Shown piece by piece: positions 45,541 through 59,564 of a stretch of DNA of 64,000 nucleotides (position 1 is the stretch's first letter; each line of letters opens with the position of its first letter). The notes beneath the pieces are model-generated. The model saw nothing but the letters and a program-made list of their open reading frames with translations, made no database searches and was not told where the DNA came from. Made by a program: the position numbers and the translations under genes. Origin of the DNA: Atherix ibis (lineage: Eukaryota > Arthropoda > Insecta > Diptera > Athericidae); assembly GCA_958298945.1 (NCBI GenBank), contig OY282605.1:29924811-29988810 (forward strand). Reading direction: 5' to 3'.

Positions 45541-47870
45541 ATAAGTTAATTTTTTGTAATTAATTAATGTATTTTCTCTTATATGTATTTCACATTGCAT
45601 TAAATTTACAAAAAACATTAATCAAATGTTAATGAAAAAAATTTAAATAACAAAAAATTGTTTTTCTTTTTTTTTGCGAAAGCAAAAAACCCAAATTCAA
45701 TAATAATATTTTCTCAATCAAATTTGATATATTGTAGATTCTTGGAAATATGATATTGAAAAAGAATTCGAAATTTGTTATTTTTCTCTGCCAAAGAATT
45801 GTCTAAGTTGAAAATAAAATATTTGTTTTACTAACTCAAGAGTCACGTATTAAAAATATTTCTCAGTAGATACATTTTTAATTTGATCATATTTATTTTA
45901 GATAAAAAAAAATAATTTTTTTCTGTTGATAATTCATAAAATTTAAATTGAGCAGTGTTTTGATATGTGGTCAATTAAAAATAATCGAATATATATTTAA
46001 AATACTATCAAAATAAAGTTATTTATACTTTTCTTTGACAAAATTAATTTGTGGGTAATTAACGTTAAAATTTCACTTTTTTTTTTAAATAAATGCACGT
46101 GAGGTCTTTACTGTAAATTATAGTCTATTTATTTTTTTCTACTAAAGTTTACATTTATTAACATGCATAATATGCAAAAAAATCCATATTTATTAAAAAC
46201 AGAAACTCTATTAGAACATAAAATCGGATAATGATTTTTCTTGTGTATCAGTTCTCATTGTTCAAACCCATTTTTAGTAAAGGCGCACACCATCAATACT
46301 GAGCTTTTTTTGCTGTATATTCAGAATAATTTAAGCAGAAATTAATATGTTCAAATGCTTTTATCAATATTCAAATAAATTGAGTCAAAACTGATTAGGT
46401 AATAAAATTATAAGTTATAACTTATAACACAAAAATATAAGTATGAATATGAAAATATGTACTAAAATACTAATAATATCATAAGAAGATTAAATCAGAA
46501 AATGTCAACATCGAAATAAAAATTTATTTCCTAAATAAAATCGGTCAAGTTCATGCTGTACAGTAAATAATTTACTTTTATTTATGTTTTATTAAGAAAA
46601 GTATATATTTTGTATTCATTTGATTAGAATAAAATTACAATAAAATTTTATTTAAATTAGTGCAATTTTATTTAGTTATAGTAAGGAAAATTGGTAGCAC
46701 TCTTCGGATATGAATTTATCAACAAAAAAAAGAGTAGGTATTATTTGGAGGATAATTAATTTTTTTTGGAGATTTTTTTAAAAATACAATATTAAAATTT
46801 TTCTATATTATTGTTGAAACGTAATTTAATACTACTTTTTTTCTCAATAAAAAAAAAATTTTAATAATACCTAAAATATGAAAAGCTTATATTATGGTTC
46901 AGTAATCTTGTTAATTTGATTCATGTTTATGAATATATTACGCTTTATATAAAATGTTATCGTACATACATATATAAAAAATGAAATTATTATTATTTAA
47001 AAAAATTCTATAATAATAATAAAAATACTATTCTCAAATTTTTAGGACAGGTTTTTATACACATTTGAATACTTGAACAATTTGACTTGCAAATTTGATT
47101 TTCTCGTTAATGACAGAAAATATTATACGATACAAAATATCTGCACTATCTTACATTTGAATAGAGTGATTATTTTTAGTTTTTGTTTTTTTTTCTTTCT
47201 TGGCATCATAATCTTATATATTTTTTTGTTGAATTAATAGTGGTCTTAGGAAATTTTATATAAATATTAAAAACAATCTTTAAGTTAAGTTAATATATAA
47301 CTTATTAAAGTTATTTATTGTATAAGATTATTTATGATTTAATATAGGAATGATTTGTCTAACTGGTAAATCGTACAAGTATATTGTATAGTGCACACAA
47401 TATAAAATATTAAAATTAATATTAAAATAATACTTAAAAATTTTGATTGCAATGAAAAAATTTAGAAAAAGTCACGATAAACTGGGAAAATATCATTTTT
47501 ATAGTTAAACTTTCTTTTATTTAAAATTTATAGTAATTTTTAAGGTTAACATATTATATTAATAATAGTTTTAAAAATTTGTATATTTCTATGATATTTT
47601 TAATACAATTTCTACAATATTTCCTTTTCTGATAAACTTTTTAATTTACCATAATTATTAAATAGATTTTAATATTTTATTTTCGTTTATTGCGTTTTTT
47701 GAGTAGGTATAGGTTTCTCTAAAAATAACGAAATTTGGACAAAAAACTGACAGAGAAAAAGCAGACATTTTTTGCAAAACAAATAACTACTTAATACTTT
47801 TACACCTTACGAAGATATGAACGATAAGATATAATCTGACGAAAACCGCAAAGGCTTATCAGATCCAGTT
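45541..47870. other. AT-rich DNA, nothing recognised
   Basis: No coding motifs or element ends noticed. Confidence 0.5.
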
Positions 47871-47989
47871 CACTTTAATTTTCCTGTAAGATCTTCACTC
47901 CTTCTAAAGTAAGCGAACTTATACAGTAAAAAAACTCCTGACTATAATCTAATTATCTCCGATATCCTAAAGTAACATCCTAAAAAAGC

Positions 47990-48560
47990 AATAGTTTTTA
48001 TTACATATATTTGCAATAGCTTCGCCTCCGCACCTCAAATTTTCCGTCACTTTAGAAATTCTCCTTAATAAAAATGATGCCGAAATGCAACAAATCTATA
48101 AATACACCTTCTTCGTACAAACTCATAAGCCTGCTTTCAATCCTAGCAGAAGTCCTCGAAAAACTTTTCCTCAACCGCTAGAGTAGAAAATATATTGTCC
48201 AGGCAATATTTCTAGAAATTTCTAATGCATTTAACCAAGTATGACATCATGGCCTACTCTGGAAGCTCAAGAAAATCCTTCTCCCCACTTATTTTCTCAT
48301 CTTCAAATCCTACCTCTCCGAAAGATATTTTCTAGTAATTGAAAATATTGAATTTTCCGATAATAGGTCTGTATCCTTGCCGGTGTCCCTCAAGGTAGCA
48401 TTCTTGGCCCTCTCTTATACCCACGATATTGCTTCAAACGATAATAACTTAATAGCTATATATGCCGCTGACACTGCCATCCTGTCACTTTAAAAAAAAA
48501 CAACAAAATACTGTCCGCCATTTACTTAACCATATTGACTCTCTTAAAAACTGGTAAACG
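47990..48560 (+). pseudogene. Old Jockey-like LINE RT relic
   Basis: Fragments include LAGVPQGSILGPLLYPR near 48377-48425, a CPGNISRNF stretch and an ADTA-like remnant near 48465. They match RT boxes of the LINE at 7080-9887. Every frame is broken. Confidence 0.7.
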
Positions 48561-49289
48561 AAAAAGAGTGTTCATGTTACTTTTACTCTTTGTCAAGAAC
48601 AATCTCTTTTCATACTTATTAATGGCAATATTATTACACAAAAAAACGATTACGTTTCTTAGGCTTGAAAAGGCAATGGATACGAAATTTCCTAACTTTA
48701 TGAAATTAAACCTCAATGGATGTTAACTCTATCTTATGTGTCATCTTACTATCAAAAAATCTGCTTCTTATTATAAAATAGTATTAAAAAAAAATTGTCT
48801 ATCAAAATTTCGAACATTATTTTGTTTAGAAAATGCAAAATTTAGAAATTTGTAATAAAAAATTTTGTATTTGTGATATTGAAACTTTGTTTTAAGATAA
48901 TAGAAAATTGTTCCATAATTAAAGGAACGATGCATTATACAGGAAACAATAAATATCTTCATTCGTATTGATTATAGCCTAAATAAAATATTTAATTTTA
49001 GGATAACAATATATAAGTAATTTTCATATTTTCATTTTTATATATACTTTTTTTTTAAGTTGTTAAATGGATAAATTTATTAAAAAACTATTAGAGTAAA
49101 TTTTTCCTTTTTCTCAATGTGATAGAAAATATTGTCAAACACTTAACCTGACTAAGAAAAAATCCAGTGCGTCAAAATTATTGAAAGCAATTAAGCCCCA
49201 TAAGAATATTGTCATAGAATTCAATTCAGCGGAAGGTTAAAAAGTCTTTAATTTTTTTTCTTTAGGTGTAAGATTTTAAGGTAAGTTTT
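48561..49289. other. AT-rich DNA, nothing recognised
   Basis: No recognisable motifs. Confidence 0.45.
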
Positions 49290-50420
49290 TTTGAGGCTTA
49301 CAACTACAGTAAACAAAAAATATTTAGGTATAAATATTATATGTCAGGTTAGACAGACAAACAATGAGACCGGTGTGATTAAGGAAAATCTGGCAACACT
49401 GTGGACTTTCCCTCCTAATGGTGCAGTCTGTACATTAGTCCCTCCTACAGGTGCAGTAAAAGTAGACACTCCATTTGGCAACTACGTTTAGAACATAGTA
49501 AATGATGTTGGATTTTTTGAAGTTTTTCGGTGCCATAAAGCATTTTTAGAGTGCTGCGAAGTATAGAAAGACGAGCCTCGCTCAGGGAGGCCTTTTAATA
49601 TTGAAAATCAAAATTTTATTACGGGTATTTTTTTTTTGATCCTAGAGAAAACGTTTACTAAGAATTTGTGTCTCCAGGACAAACTGTAAACCAAGTTTTT
49701 TTTTGCAACGACGTTCTTGGAAAACTTAGAAAAGGTTCCTTCACATTAGATCGGACATAGCACCACATTATTTTGATGCATCGTGACAACTTCTCCTCTC
49801 ACACGGCCGTTTCCATCATTGAGTTTTTATCATAAAAACAGATTTTTATGGTTTTTCACCCCCTTTATTCATCTGATAATTAGCTCCTTTAAATTTTGTG
49901 CGAATACGCGAGATTAACTTATGGAAAGTTGCAACGATTCTATAGGAATTATTCCTTATCAAGTTTTTCGGTAGCATAACAAATTTTTGGAGAACCGAGA
50001 AGTAGTGAAAGATGGACCTCATTTAGGAAGAAATTTAACATAAAAAATTGATGAATATTTCAAAACGAAGGAGGGCTGTAAAAAAAATAGCATTTATCGT
50101 GTCAGATCAGACATTGCAGACACTTTGATCACATGAAAAAAAAACACACCTGTGGCTCCTCAGCCCTTTTTTCACAAATTTTTTTGTTCCCTAAAATTAA
50201 AAAAACACTTGGAAGGATATTATCTTAGTATTGTCAACAAGATTTAAAGGAGTCTAACTGAGAAGCTAATGGTGATTCCAGTTGAAGCCTTCCAATACGA
50301 AGACTGGAAATAATATTTCTGCCGATATATAGTTGTTCTTGGGAACTTTTATACTTTGAAGACCATAACATTGATGACTAAATACAAAAAAGGATTGTTG
50401 CAACAAAAAAAATACTTTCA
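49290..50420 (+). pseudogene. Mariner relic with the SETMAR-like transposase type, rearranged
   Basis: The 5' UTR-like part shares tctggcaacactgtgga with two other copies in the window (53600-54310 and 63640). Transposase pieces follow: FEVFRCHKAFLECCEV then DEPRSGRP (HTH/linker), QTVNQVFF, MHRDNFSSHTAVSIIEFL (second box), then a second HTH/linker-like piece (GEPRSSER) and a tail VEAFQYEDWK...GNFYTL. The order suggests two overlapping relics. All frames are broken. Confidence 0.68.
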
Positions 50421-51764
50421 TTACTTTTCTGTCACAACTCATATATAAGAACTTTTCGAAAAGAAAAACTTTTTTATATTACTTTCTTAAAAATGAAAAG
50501 TTAAATTGAAAATTGAAAATATTAGAGGTCAATTTTGTTAAAAAAAAAAATATAATAGAAAAATAGAATTTTTCTTGCCATATTTAAGAAAATTATAAGA
50601 AGAATATCAATCGTTCCAATTTTCAAAATTGACTACTAATTTAAAAGTCATGCTTTTTATTTGAATCAGCATTTTATATTTATAATTTGTATAAACAAAG
50701 ATTTTTTTATACACACAAAAATATTGAGTAGATAATCAATTTTTCTCACATATTATTATTTTTATGTTTCTATATTTAACACAATTTGTTTTTGATAATA
50801 TTTTTATTATGCTTTTTATCTGAATAGTTATTTTAAAATTTTTATAATAAATTTGAATTTTTATGATAATTAATTTTAACAACTGATTTTAAAAAAAAAT
50901 TAATTAAAGAACTGATACCATGAAAAGTGTAAAAATTATTATGCCAATAAACACATGAATAATTCTGATTAAAGAAAAACATCTCTTCTATTCTGAATAT
51001 TTTTTTTCTTATTTGTTTTTTGTTCAATTAAAAATATTTTTAGAATACCTCGAATTGAAATTGGAATCCCATCATTTGATCAAAAGCCGATTAGTTTAAT
51101 TCCCGAATTAAGTTTTCGATTATAGAAAAATCGGTTTATCTCCAGAAATTAATATCTTAAGCTGAAACTTTTTTTTTCGTAATTTCCCATTTAAATTACA
51201 GATAAAACCTATATTCTATGAGAGATAAAAACAACTGCTTTTTTGTAAGATGCCACATAAAGTTATTGAACTTCATAATTTAAAGTTTTTGTTGAAGCCA
51301 AGAAATAAAAAATAAAAAAAAAATATTTCCATACTCATTTGCTCGTATAGAAAATTTCCATTATTTTTTTTAAGGCTTCTACCAAAAATATCTTTTTCGA
51401 TAGCCTTGTTGAGATTGAATTTCAAGTGGTTCAATTTTAAGGGCGATTTGGAAAAAAAATTGGAAAATATTTTTAAGGATACTTTCTCTTATTTTTATTG
51501 ATAATCTGAGCATTGTTTTTTTTTTACGTAATTTTTTTTTTCATTTTGTATATTTTGACTTATTTGGGGGAAATTTGCTACCAGGATTTTCTGTTTATAA
51601 TATAGGAAATATTTTATTTATCCTTATTTGTTATTCCGAAAATAAATCAAATCATTTACATTGATAAATATATTAAATCGAATAATGTGGATTAAATATA
51701 TATACGAGTACAGTACGGGCCAACGCACTAATTTAAAAAAAAAAGTATTTTATGAACTTTTATT
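50421..51764. other. AT-rich DNA, nothing recognised
   Basis: No coding or repeat structure noticed. Confidence 0.5.
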
Positions 51765-51980
51765 ATGGCTACATACTCAGTCCAAAAATATGTCAAAATT
51801 GTTGTTTATATTTCCCAACGATCTATTATTATACCTCTAAGAGCTCTTAGTGAAAACGTGATTAGGAACATAGTTATCCATTTTGGGGAGCAAGGTACTC
51901 TATTTGATTAGCCACGACTAAATCTTCATCGACTTGTTTGCGAGAGAGAAAATTTCCAGAATATCACTAAAACGGATTTC
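51765..51980 (+). pseudogene. N-terminal DD41D transposase relic
   Basis: Reads TYSVQKYVKIVVYISQRS, then RALSENVIRNIVIHFGEQGTL, the first HTH region of the family. It is cut off near the composite mariner that begins at 52028. Confidence 0.55.
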
Positions 51981-52027
51981 GATATTTCCGCACAAGATTG
52001 CATTGGTCGAAGAACTACGAGGCAATA

Positions 52028-53459
52028 TGATAAGTCAGTGATAAATGGAAGGAATGTAACGATATTTTTTATTATCATTTGGCATTCTTTAAAAGATGTC
52101 ATATTAAATTTTATAAACATCTGTTCATTTATATAGTTTTAATAGTCATTGAAAGAAAAAGATTTTTTTTATTAATATGGAATAAAGGCCAAGTGTGATA
52201 TTTATTATGGAGACTCATCAACATAACATGGAATGATTCAGAAATAGTTTAAGAGCACAATTAATGCTGAGTGATCAGAACGTCCAACTCAGGTCACCAT
52301 CGAATAAATGATTAATAAAATCCATGATATCGTTTAAGAAGATCGTCAAATGGAAGCGTATGAGATAGCTGATATGGTAACCATGAAAAAATATCATAAA
52401 GGCAGCATTTTACATGAAATTTTGAGTATAATTTTTGGTCAGGTGTTAGCACGTTTGCTAAAAACTGACCAAGAACGTGTTCGTGTAACGATTTCAATGG
52501 AGCGTTTGGAAATTTTCAAGCGTAATTGAAATAAATTTGTATGTTGATTTATAACTGTACGTGAAACATGGACTCACCATTATATACCAGAAACTTAAGT
52601 TCAGTCAAAACAATGAAATTTTACTAGCCATCGTGCACTAAAAATGTAAAAACGGCTCTATAGGCAGGAAAAATTACAGGTACTATTTTCTGGGATACAC
52701 ATAGTAAGATCTTCATCGATTATCTTAAAAAAAGTAAAAACGATAAAATTACAATATAATACAATATTATTAAACCAGTTAAATGATGAAATCAAGACAA
52801 AACCACCACATTTGGTAAATAAAAAAAGTTCTGTTTCATAATAAAAATGCACCTGCACATTAATCGGTAATTGCAGCACCCAAATTAATAGAATTATATT
52901 ATAACTTGCTTCCCTATCCACCGTATTCTCCATATTTGTCTCTCTTCGACTGTTTCCTATATCAAAACAAGACGAAACAGCTTGGTGAAAAGAAAATTGC
53001 ATTTAACTGTGAAGTTATTACCTACACGAAAGGTACAAAGAAGTTACACTATTCTTGGACTAAATGTATCAAGCTATCAAGAGACTATATTAAAAAAGAA
53101 ATTCATTTTTAGTGAATAAATTAATTCTTCCTATCGTTTATCACTGACTTATCATAATAATGTCGTATTACCACAGGATAAAGAACACCACTTAATATGT
53201 TACAATAGATTCATTTTTAAACAATCTAATTATTAATAATAAAATAGATTTCCAATTTATATTTGTTTCCTATTCTGAAATTAAAGCCAAAACTAAGGCA
53301 TACTTTGCAGAACTAGACAAATCGTACTATACGGATGGTATAAAAAAGTCGTAATATCATTGGATGATCTATATCAAACTAAAAGGAGACTTTATTAAAA
53401 TATAAATCGATTTTTGTTGAATAAATTAATTATTTGCTTCATTTATCACTGACTTATCA
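52028..53459 (+). mobile_element. Composite irritans-type mariner relic (plus orientation)
   Basis: Outer ends TGATAAGTCAGTGATAAAT at 52028 and its inverse ending at 53459. Inside: a complete element relic with its own right end near 53135-53155 (tttatcactgacttatcat), then a second 3' module (53160-53459) carrying another C-terminus (AYFAELDKSYYTDGIKKS). Transposase pieces include TDQERVRVTISMERLEIF and FITVRETW, where Arg stands for the first catalytic Asp, plus PYPPYSPYLSLFDCFLY. An inverted counterpart with the same composite plan is at 56427-57822. Confidence 0.82.
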
Positions 53460-53589
53460 AAGTGGCCCATAATATATATTAATTTTGACCTAAGATTATA
53501 ATTTCCATAATCAACTATAATATTTTTTTAAGTCAAATAGTGAATTTTGTGATTTATTAAATCATATTTTTTGGATTGCCAAATTCTAC

Positions 53590-54310
53590 CATAGTTGCTT
53601 TTCCTTTGCAATATACTGAGAGTAATCTAGCAACGTTACGGACTTTTCTGGATATGCAGTACAAATTTGAATCCAAGTCTGGTAGATATGCGACCCTATA
53701 CAACCTGTTAAGGAAAGTTATGGTATGTTTTTGAAGTACATTAGGAAAAATGGAACAGCGAAATTTGGGACAACGATTTGTTATCGAAAATTTATAGTTA
53801 GCCTATGTCCGCTACTTCTTCGATCTCCAAAATGACATAGAGCATTTTTGGAGAGCGAACATGGAAAATTGATGAACATGTGGAACGTGTGCTTCCAAAA
53901 CAAACTGTCATCTTAAATTTTTATAAAAAAAAACCCTTTATTTAAGGGCTCAGCAAAAGTGTATTTGTAGGCTCCATCATTAAAATGTCCCCTCTAGCAC
54001 ACAGCCATTTTAATCAACAAGTCTTTGTCGAAAAAAGCAATTCTTATAATTTCCTATTCATCCCTTACTCAGCTGATCTTAATCCTTGTGACTTATGTGG
54101 TTCCAGAAAATAAAAAAAAACGTGAATCAAAGGAGTGTAATCGATGAACTGAAGAGAATTCCTGTTGACGACTTCCAGTACTGCTACGAAAAGTGGGAAC
54201 AACGCCTGGGCCGATGTGTAACTGCCCAACGGATCTACTTTGAAGGGGATAACATTGATGCAAAAACATAAAATAAAATTATTGCAAAAATTAGTCTCAT
54301 TTTTAACGAT
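53590..54310 (+). pseudogene. Mariner relic with the SETMAR-like transposase type
   Basis: The 5' part has agtaatctagcaacgttacgg (compare 49395 and 63690). The coding remnant reads IPYSADLNPCDL, then ELKRIPVDDFQYCYEKWEQR and AQRIYFEGDNID, the typical C-terminus. The centre is scrambled. Confidence 0.7.
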
Positions 54311-56426
54311 CCATTCTTCTAGGACTTACTTCGATCTCTTTATAAGTATTTGCCAAGAATTCCTTTCGAAGCGTAAACTATCATCTAAAATAATTTAAAG
54401 GACCTCCTTTTTTTACAGTTCCTAATACATTTTTTTATGGATTAATTAGTTTTATTACAATTCTAATTGCAGGCCTTATAAAAATATAGTATTTTCGGAG
54501 GTAGAACGTCATGATTAGTGAGAGTAATGACAAGTCTTCGTCAAAAGAGCTTCGTTTAAAAGAAAGAAAATTACTTGGACAATATTTGTTGGATATCGCA
54601 GTGTACATTGTAATATTATATTCAGAAAAAAGTAATAATAATCAACAATATTAAAATATTGATTATAGATAATTTATTCTTAGAAAAAATTGAAGAGAAA
54701 TTCTTTCTCAACGTTTCAGATAAATACGGCATTTTCTAATAAGGATTTTGCATTGTTGAAACATTTTATTTTTGCTGTTGTTGCCTACTTTTATTATTTC
54801 TAATATATTGTAAATAAATGAAGGATAAAGTAACCTTTCAATATCAAATATTATGATTGCCATTTCCAGACAGATATTTTTCTGCTGATATTGTTATCTA
54901 TGTCTGTAGGATGAGGAAGGATACCAACGAAAAATAAATGGTGAAGAGAAGTAGAAAAAGACTGAGATCTGATAGAAATCAAAGATTTCGAAGCTGTGTA
55001 AAACTATTCCATCTTTGTAATTTGCTCTAAGGGATTCCCTTGTTCTTATCGTATCAGTCGAGCAAACAAATGATCCATCATTAAGTCAATAATAAAGGGA
55101 AAAATCGTTGATTTACTTCTGATTTCATTTTCTTTTTTTTTAGAATTTTTTCACGATGAAATGCTACTTAAATCGGATTGCTGATGCAAAGACAAATAGA
55201 AGCAACTTTTTGGCAATCACCTTTTGGGCTTATTGGATTTACGTTGATGTGATGTTTAGATATCGTTTTTCGTTATGCCCAGACGAGTTCTTCCACTCGT
55301 TCCGAAAATATCTTCCTAGCATTATTCTATGACAGAATTGTGCATGTCATCCATGCTCTAAAACTCCCAAACAGCACAGACCGCCCAACCTATCATATTT
55401 CTTATTTGCAAAGAATTTATTTTATTTAATCGTGTAGTGTATCGTACAAATGTAATAATATTTTTATATTGTAGATTGAATATCAACATAATCCGTAATA
55501 GAATTTACAAGCGGGAAAAACCCCTTATAATCAATTGATTATATATAAATTCATTTAGGCTGAAGTATCTTTACCGATGAGTACATATTTAACTTGCTTT
55601 TAGGTTGGGATTTTTTGGAAAATTAATATATTTAAAAAACAAATTTACTTATGATTTTATGCGCGTGATGCCTATTTTAATCCTAATCCTAGTTAAGATT
55701 TTCGGAGATTTTCAATATAACAAATAAATAGTTTTATTTGTTTTGTTTTTATAGAACTTTTAATTAAAAATAAATTATTATGGAATTAACATAAAAAAAA
55801 ACCAATTTTTAAATAATAACTAAGAATTTTTTAAAGAACAACAAAATCACAATTGTAAAGGAGTACCTCTTATAAAGTAAGGTGTTGTGTCGGAAATAAA
55901 TTATTATCGTTTGAATGATAGCTTTTTATATTTAAAAAAAATATATTTCAGATTAGATATTTAGTTTATAATAGATTTAGGAGATTTATCTTTGAAATCG
56001 GTTTTTTCTTGTAAGATCTGTAAAGCTCGTGGCTAGGAGAAATATAGCAACGATTAATAATCGAATGGTGTCCACAAATTTTTTTTATCGTGTTAGGACG
56101 AAACTGTGCTTTAGGATACCCTGTTATAGTTGGTTGAGGGGAAGGGGGTTACCTATATTTTGGGTTTGTACATGCTCAAAAAAAAAACATTTTAATTAAA
56201 TTGATTAATTAAGGTTCCCTTCATATATCATATAATAAACGATAATTTTGTAATATAGAATTTCAATTGAAAAAACAAAAAATTTGTCTTAAGATTTAAA
56301 AAAATAAATTATTTTATAGGTACTACAAATATATTAATTTAACGAGATAAGATTTGGATTTATATAAATACAAATCTATAAAATTTAAATCTTATATCTT
56401 ATAATTATTTTAAGTACGCGGCAGTC
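54311..56426. other. AT-rich DNA, nothing recognised
   Basis: A slightly GC-richer patch at about 55180-55390 was read in all frames without a match. Confidence 0.45.
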
Positions 56427-57822
56427 TGATAAGTCAGTGATAAATGAAGCAAAGAATTAATTCATAAAACAAAAATCAATTTATATATTAATATAGTCTC
56501 CTTTTAGTTTGACACAGATCAGTCAATGATATTACAACTTTTTGATACCATCCGTGTAGTACGATTTGCCTAGTTTTACAAAGGATTCCTTAGTTTTGGC
56601 TATAACTTCAGAATTAGAAACAAATTTAAATTGGAAATATATTTTATTATTAATAATTAAATTGTTTAAAAAAGAATCTATTGGCTTATCTTAGGTGGTG
56701 TTCTGTATCAGAAAAAGAATAAAAAATTAATTTCTTCAACAAAAATTGATTTATTTTTTAATATAGTCTCTTGATAGCTTGATACATTTTGTTCAATTAT
56801 AGTGTAACTTCTTTATACCTTCCTTATGGGTCATAACTTTAGAATTAGATGCAATTTTCTCTCCACCAAGCTGTTTCGTCATATATGAAAATAGGAAACA
56901 GTCGAATGGAGGCAAATTTGAACACTTCTGTGGATGGAAAAGCAATTCAAAATGTAATTCCAGTAATTTTGCTGTTGCAAATTTCCATGAATGTGCAGGT
57001 GAATTGTCATGATGAAATAGAACTGCGGTCGTTTTTTCTTAATTTCATTATTCAACTTGTCTAATAATACTGTATGGTCTTTTCTTTTCCAAGGTACTCA
57101 ATGTAAAATAGACCATGTAGCTTCCAGAAAATAGTAGCCCTAACCTTTCCTACTGATAAAATCGTTTTTGCCTTCTTTGGTGCATGTTCGCTCGCATTGT
57201 TTTGACTGAACTTTGAAAATGTTTCATTAACAGTTATGAATCGATGGAAAAATTTATTTGGATTGGGATAAAAAATGTCCAAACACTCCATTGAAATCAT
57301 TACACGAACACGTTTTTGGTCAGGTATTACCATCCTGCCGATAGCTTTCTCATTCTAAAAATTTCATATAAGATGTTGCCTACAAATTTTTTTAAAAATA
57401 TTTACTATGTCAGCTATCTCATACACTTTCACTTGACGGTCTTTTAAAATTATATCAGAGATTTAATTATGTATTTATTTGATGGTACCATTAATTGGAC
57501 GTCCTGGGACACAGCGTCACTTATGCTTGTACGATCGTAATGGAATTCAGTTAACCACCTGTGAATGATTCTATACGATAGGGAAACGTCTCCATAATAC
57601 TTTCCAAGATTTATTTTGGTTTCAAATATAGTTTTTTTCACTCTATTTCTTATGAAATTCACTTTTTAGAAAACACAAAGCTTTCAATGGCTGTCAAAAT
57701 TGAACTAAAGAACAGATGTTTATAAAGTTTTATATTTTTTTAGAAAAAGAAATACCATTTGATAAAAAAAAATCTGTTTGCTAATATCAGGTACATTTTT
57801 TGTATTTATCACTGACTTGTCA
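56427..57822 (-). mobile_element. Composite irritans-type mariner relic (minus orientation)
   Basis: Mirror of 52028-53459. Outer end TGATAAGTCAGTGATAAAT at 56427, inverse end (GACTTGTCA) at 57822. In element orientation: 5' UTR with aaacatctgttc, N-terminal frame 57662-57450 (INLGKYYGDVSLSYRIIHRW), catalytic part 57333-57061 (FITVNETFSK, with Asn for the first Asp), a C-terminal part, then a second 3' module at 56427-56715. The internal right end present in the plus copy (about 45 bp) is replaced here by unrelated sequence. Confidence 0.82.
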
Positions 57823-59562
57823 GATAGATCCCTTATCTTTAAAAAAATTTATTGAATTTAATTTTCAATATAATCAATACTAATTTACAATAATTTTTTA
57901 CCATGTATGAACTACTGGAAGCTAATTATTTTAACTAATTTATTCAGAAATGCTACTTTTCGGCTCATTTTAAGAATTTTTGTTTTTGAATAATTTGGGT
58001 TAACTTTTGGACATTTTGATAATAGAGAAAGTCAGCAAACAAATCATTATATATTTGATATAAAAGTGGGAATAAATTTAAGATACTTTGAGGGTTTGAA
58101 TACTTTAAATAAGTATATTATGGAAATTATAATAAATCTAAAACCTCCTACAATTGGTTGCCCTAGATTGTTATTTTTTATCTAATTTTTTCTTATTGGG
58201 AAATATAGCTTCGTCAACTAGCTAATGCCTGCCACCCATACGTCTTAAATAAGACGCCGAATTGAACACAATTTTATGGTAAGTTTCCTAAACAAGTTGA
58301 ACATTCCTAAATTGGCAAAAAGCAAAATGCAAGATTTCAATTATATAAGAAAATGTATACGATTTTCTCTACGATTTTGTAAACAAGATAAACATTTTTT
58401 CTCTATGGTATATAAGAGATAATATTGTATTTTTATTATTTTATATGATATAGAAAAAAAAAATAACATAAAAAAATCGTAAATATCTTGTTTGGAAAAA
58501 ATATCATTTTTTTCAGATTTTTTTCTAATTGTCAGTAAATTTTCAAGTATTTTTATAGAAAATGACCAAAAAAAATCCATGATTGTAGGACTTAAATATT
58601 AGTTGAGTAATTGCCCAATTATTTTGGTAATATTTATTGAACAGTATAATTTCCTAGTATTGGAAATTCACCTTTCAATTAAGATGGTATTAATACGTAT
58701 TTTTTTGTAATGCCATATTTACAACTATTTTCGTAGCTGATATTATTTATGCTAAACACGTAATTACATTGAATATTACGATGTACGAATATTGCAATGA
58801 ATTTATTTTATGTGTTTTTTTTTTTTTTTACATTTTTATTTATTCATTTTCCTATTAAATATTTTACTGACCTTCTTTTGTACAAGGTGAAAGTTAAATG
58901 CTTATGGTTTTTTTGTATCGCAAGTTCACGGAAATCAAAATTATTTTTCCATAAATCAAAGTTGGTTTAAATGAAAAGAAAAAATTAATTTTGTTTTTTT
59001 TTTTTTGTAGAAGCAATCATTTTAAATTTATTAACTAATTTTTTTACTATAGCATATATATTATATAAACATTTTTTTTCTTATTAAAATCTGAAACAAA
59101 GTGTGAATATTGAATCTGTTTTTTCTATAGAAAATGTTTTATTCTAAAATTTATTTATATGAAAAATATTGAATATTGTTAAAAATATAACTTTTTATTA
59201 ACTTGTACGAAAAATTAGACTGATACGAATATTAAAGTAGTCTTTAAGTGCTTGAATATAGATTCTGACTAGACGATAGTAAAAAAACCATAATTGTTAT
59301 TTGTAGAATATTTTTATTTTTTGATGTGTCTCCATTTAGTAATTTGTCATTTCAAATATATTCTGAGAACCACCTCGGTAATCGCTTTTCTGACGTCCTC
59401 AAAAATAATTGTTCACAAAAACTGTAACCACTGGATCTGTTGAAAATCGTTTTCCAGACATACTTTTTTGTAGATTTGTGAACAGGTAGAAGTCAGAAGC
59501 ATCCTAGCTTTTGGACAAATTTACTGCCAAAATAAGCAAATTATGGACCTTCAGTGTTTTAT
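57823..59562. other. AT-rich DNA, nothing recognised
   Basis: No motif. A short palindromic stretch, gtcttaaataagac, lies at about 58242-58255. Confidence 0.5.
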
Positions 59563-59564
59563 TA

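Noticed and set aside
49291..49491. 66-codon frame as a separate small gene
   Set aside because: It lies in the 5' untranslated part shared with other mariner relics.
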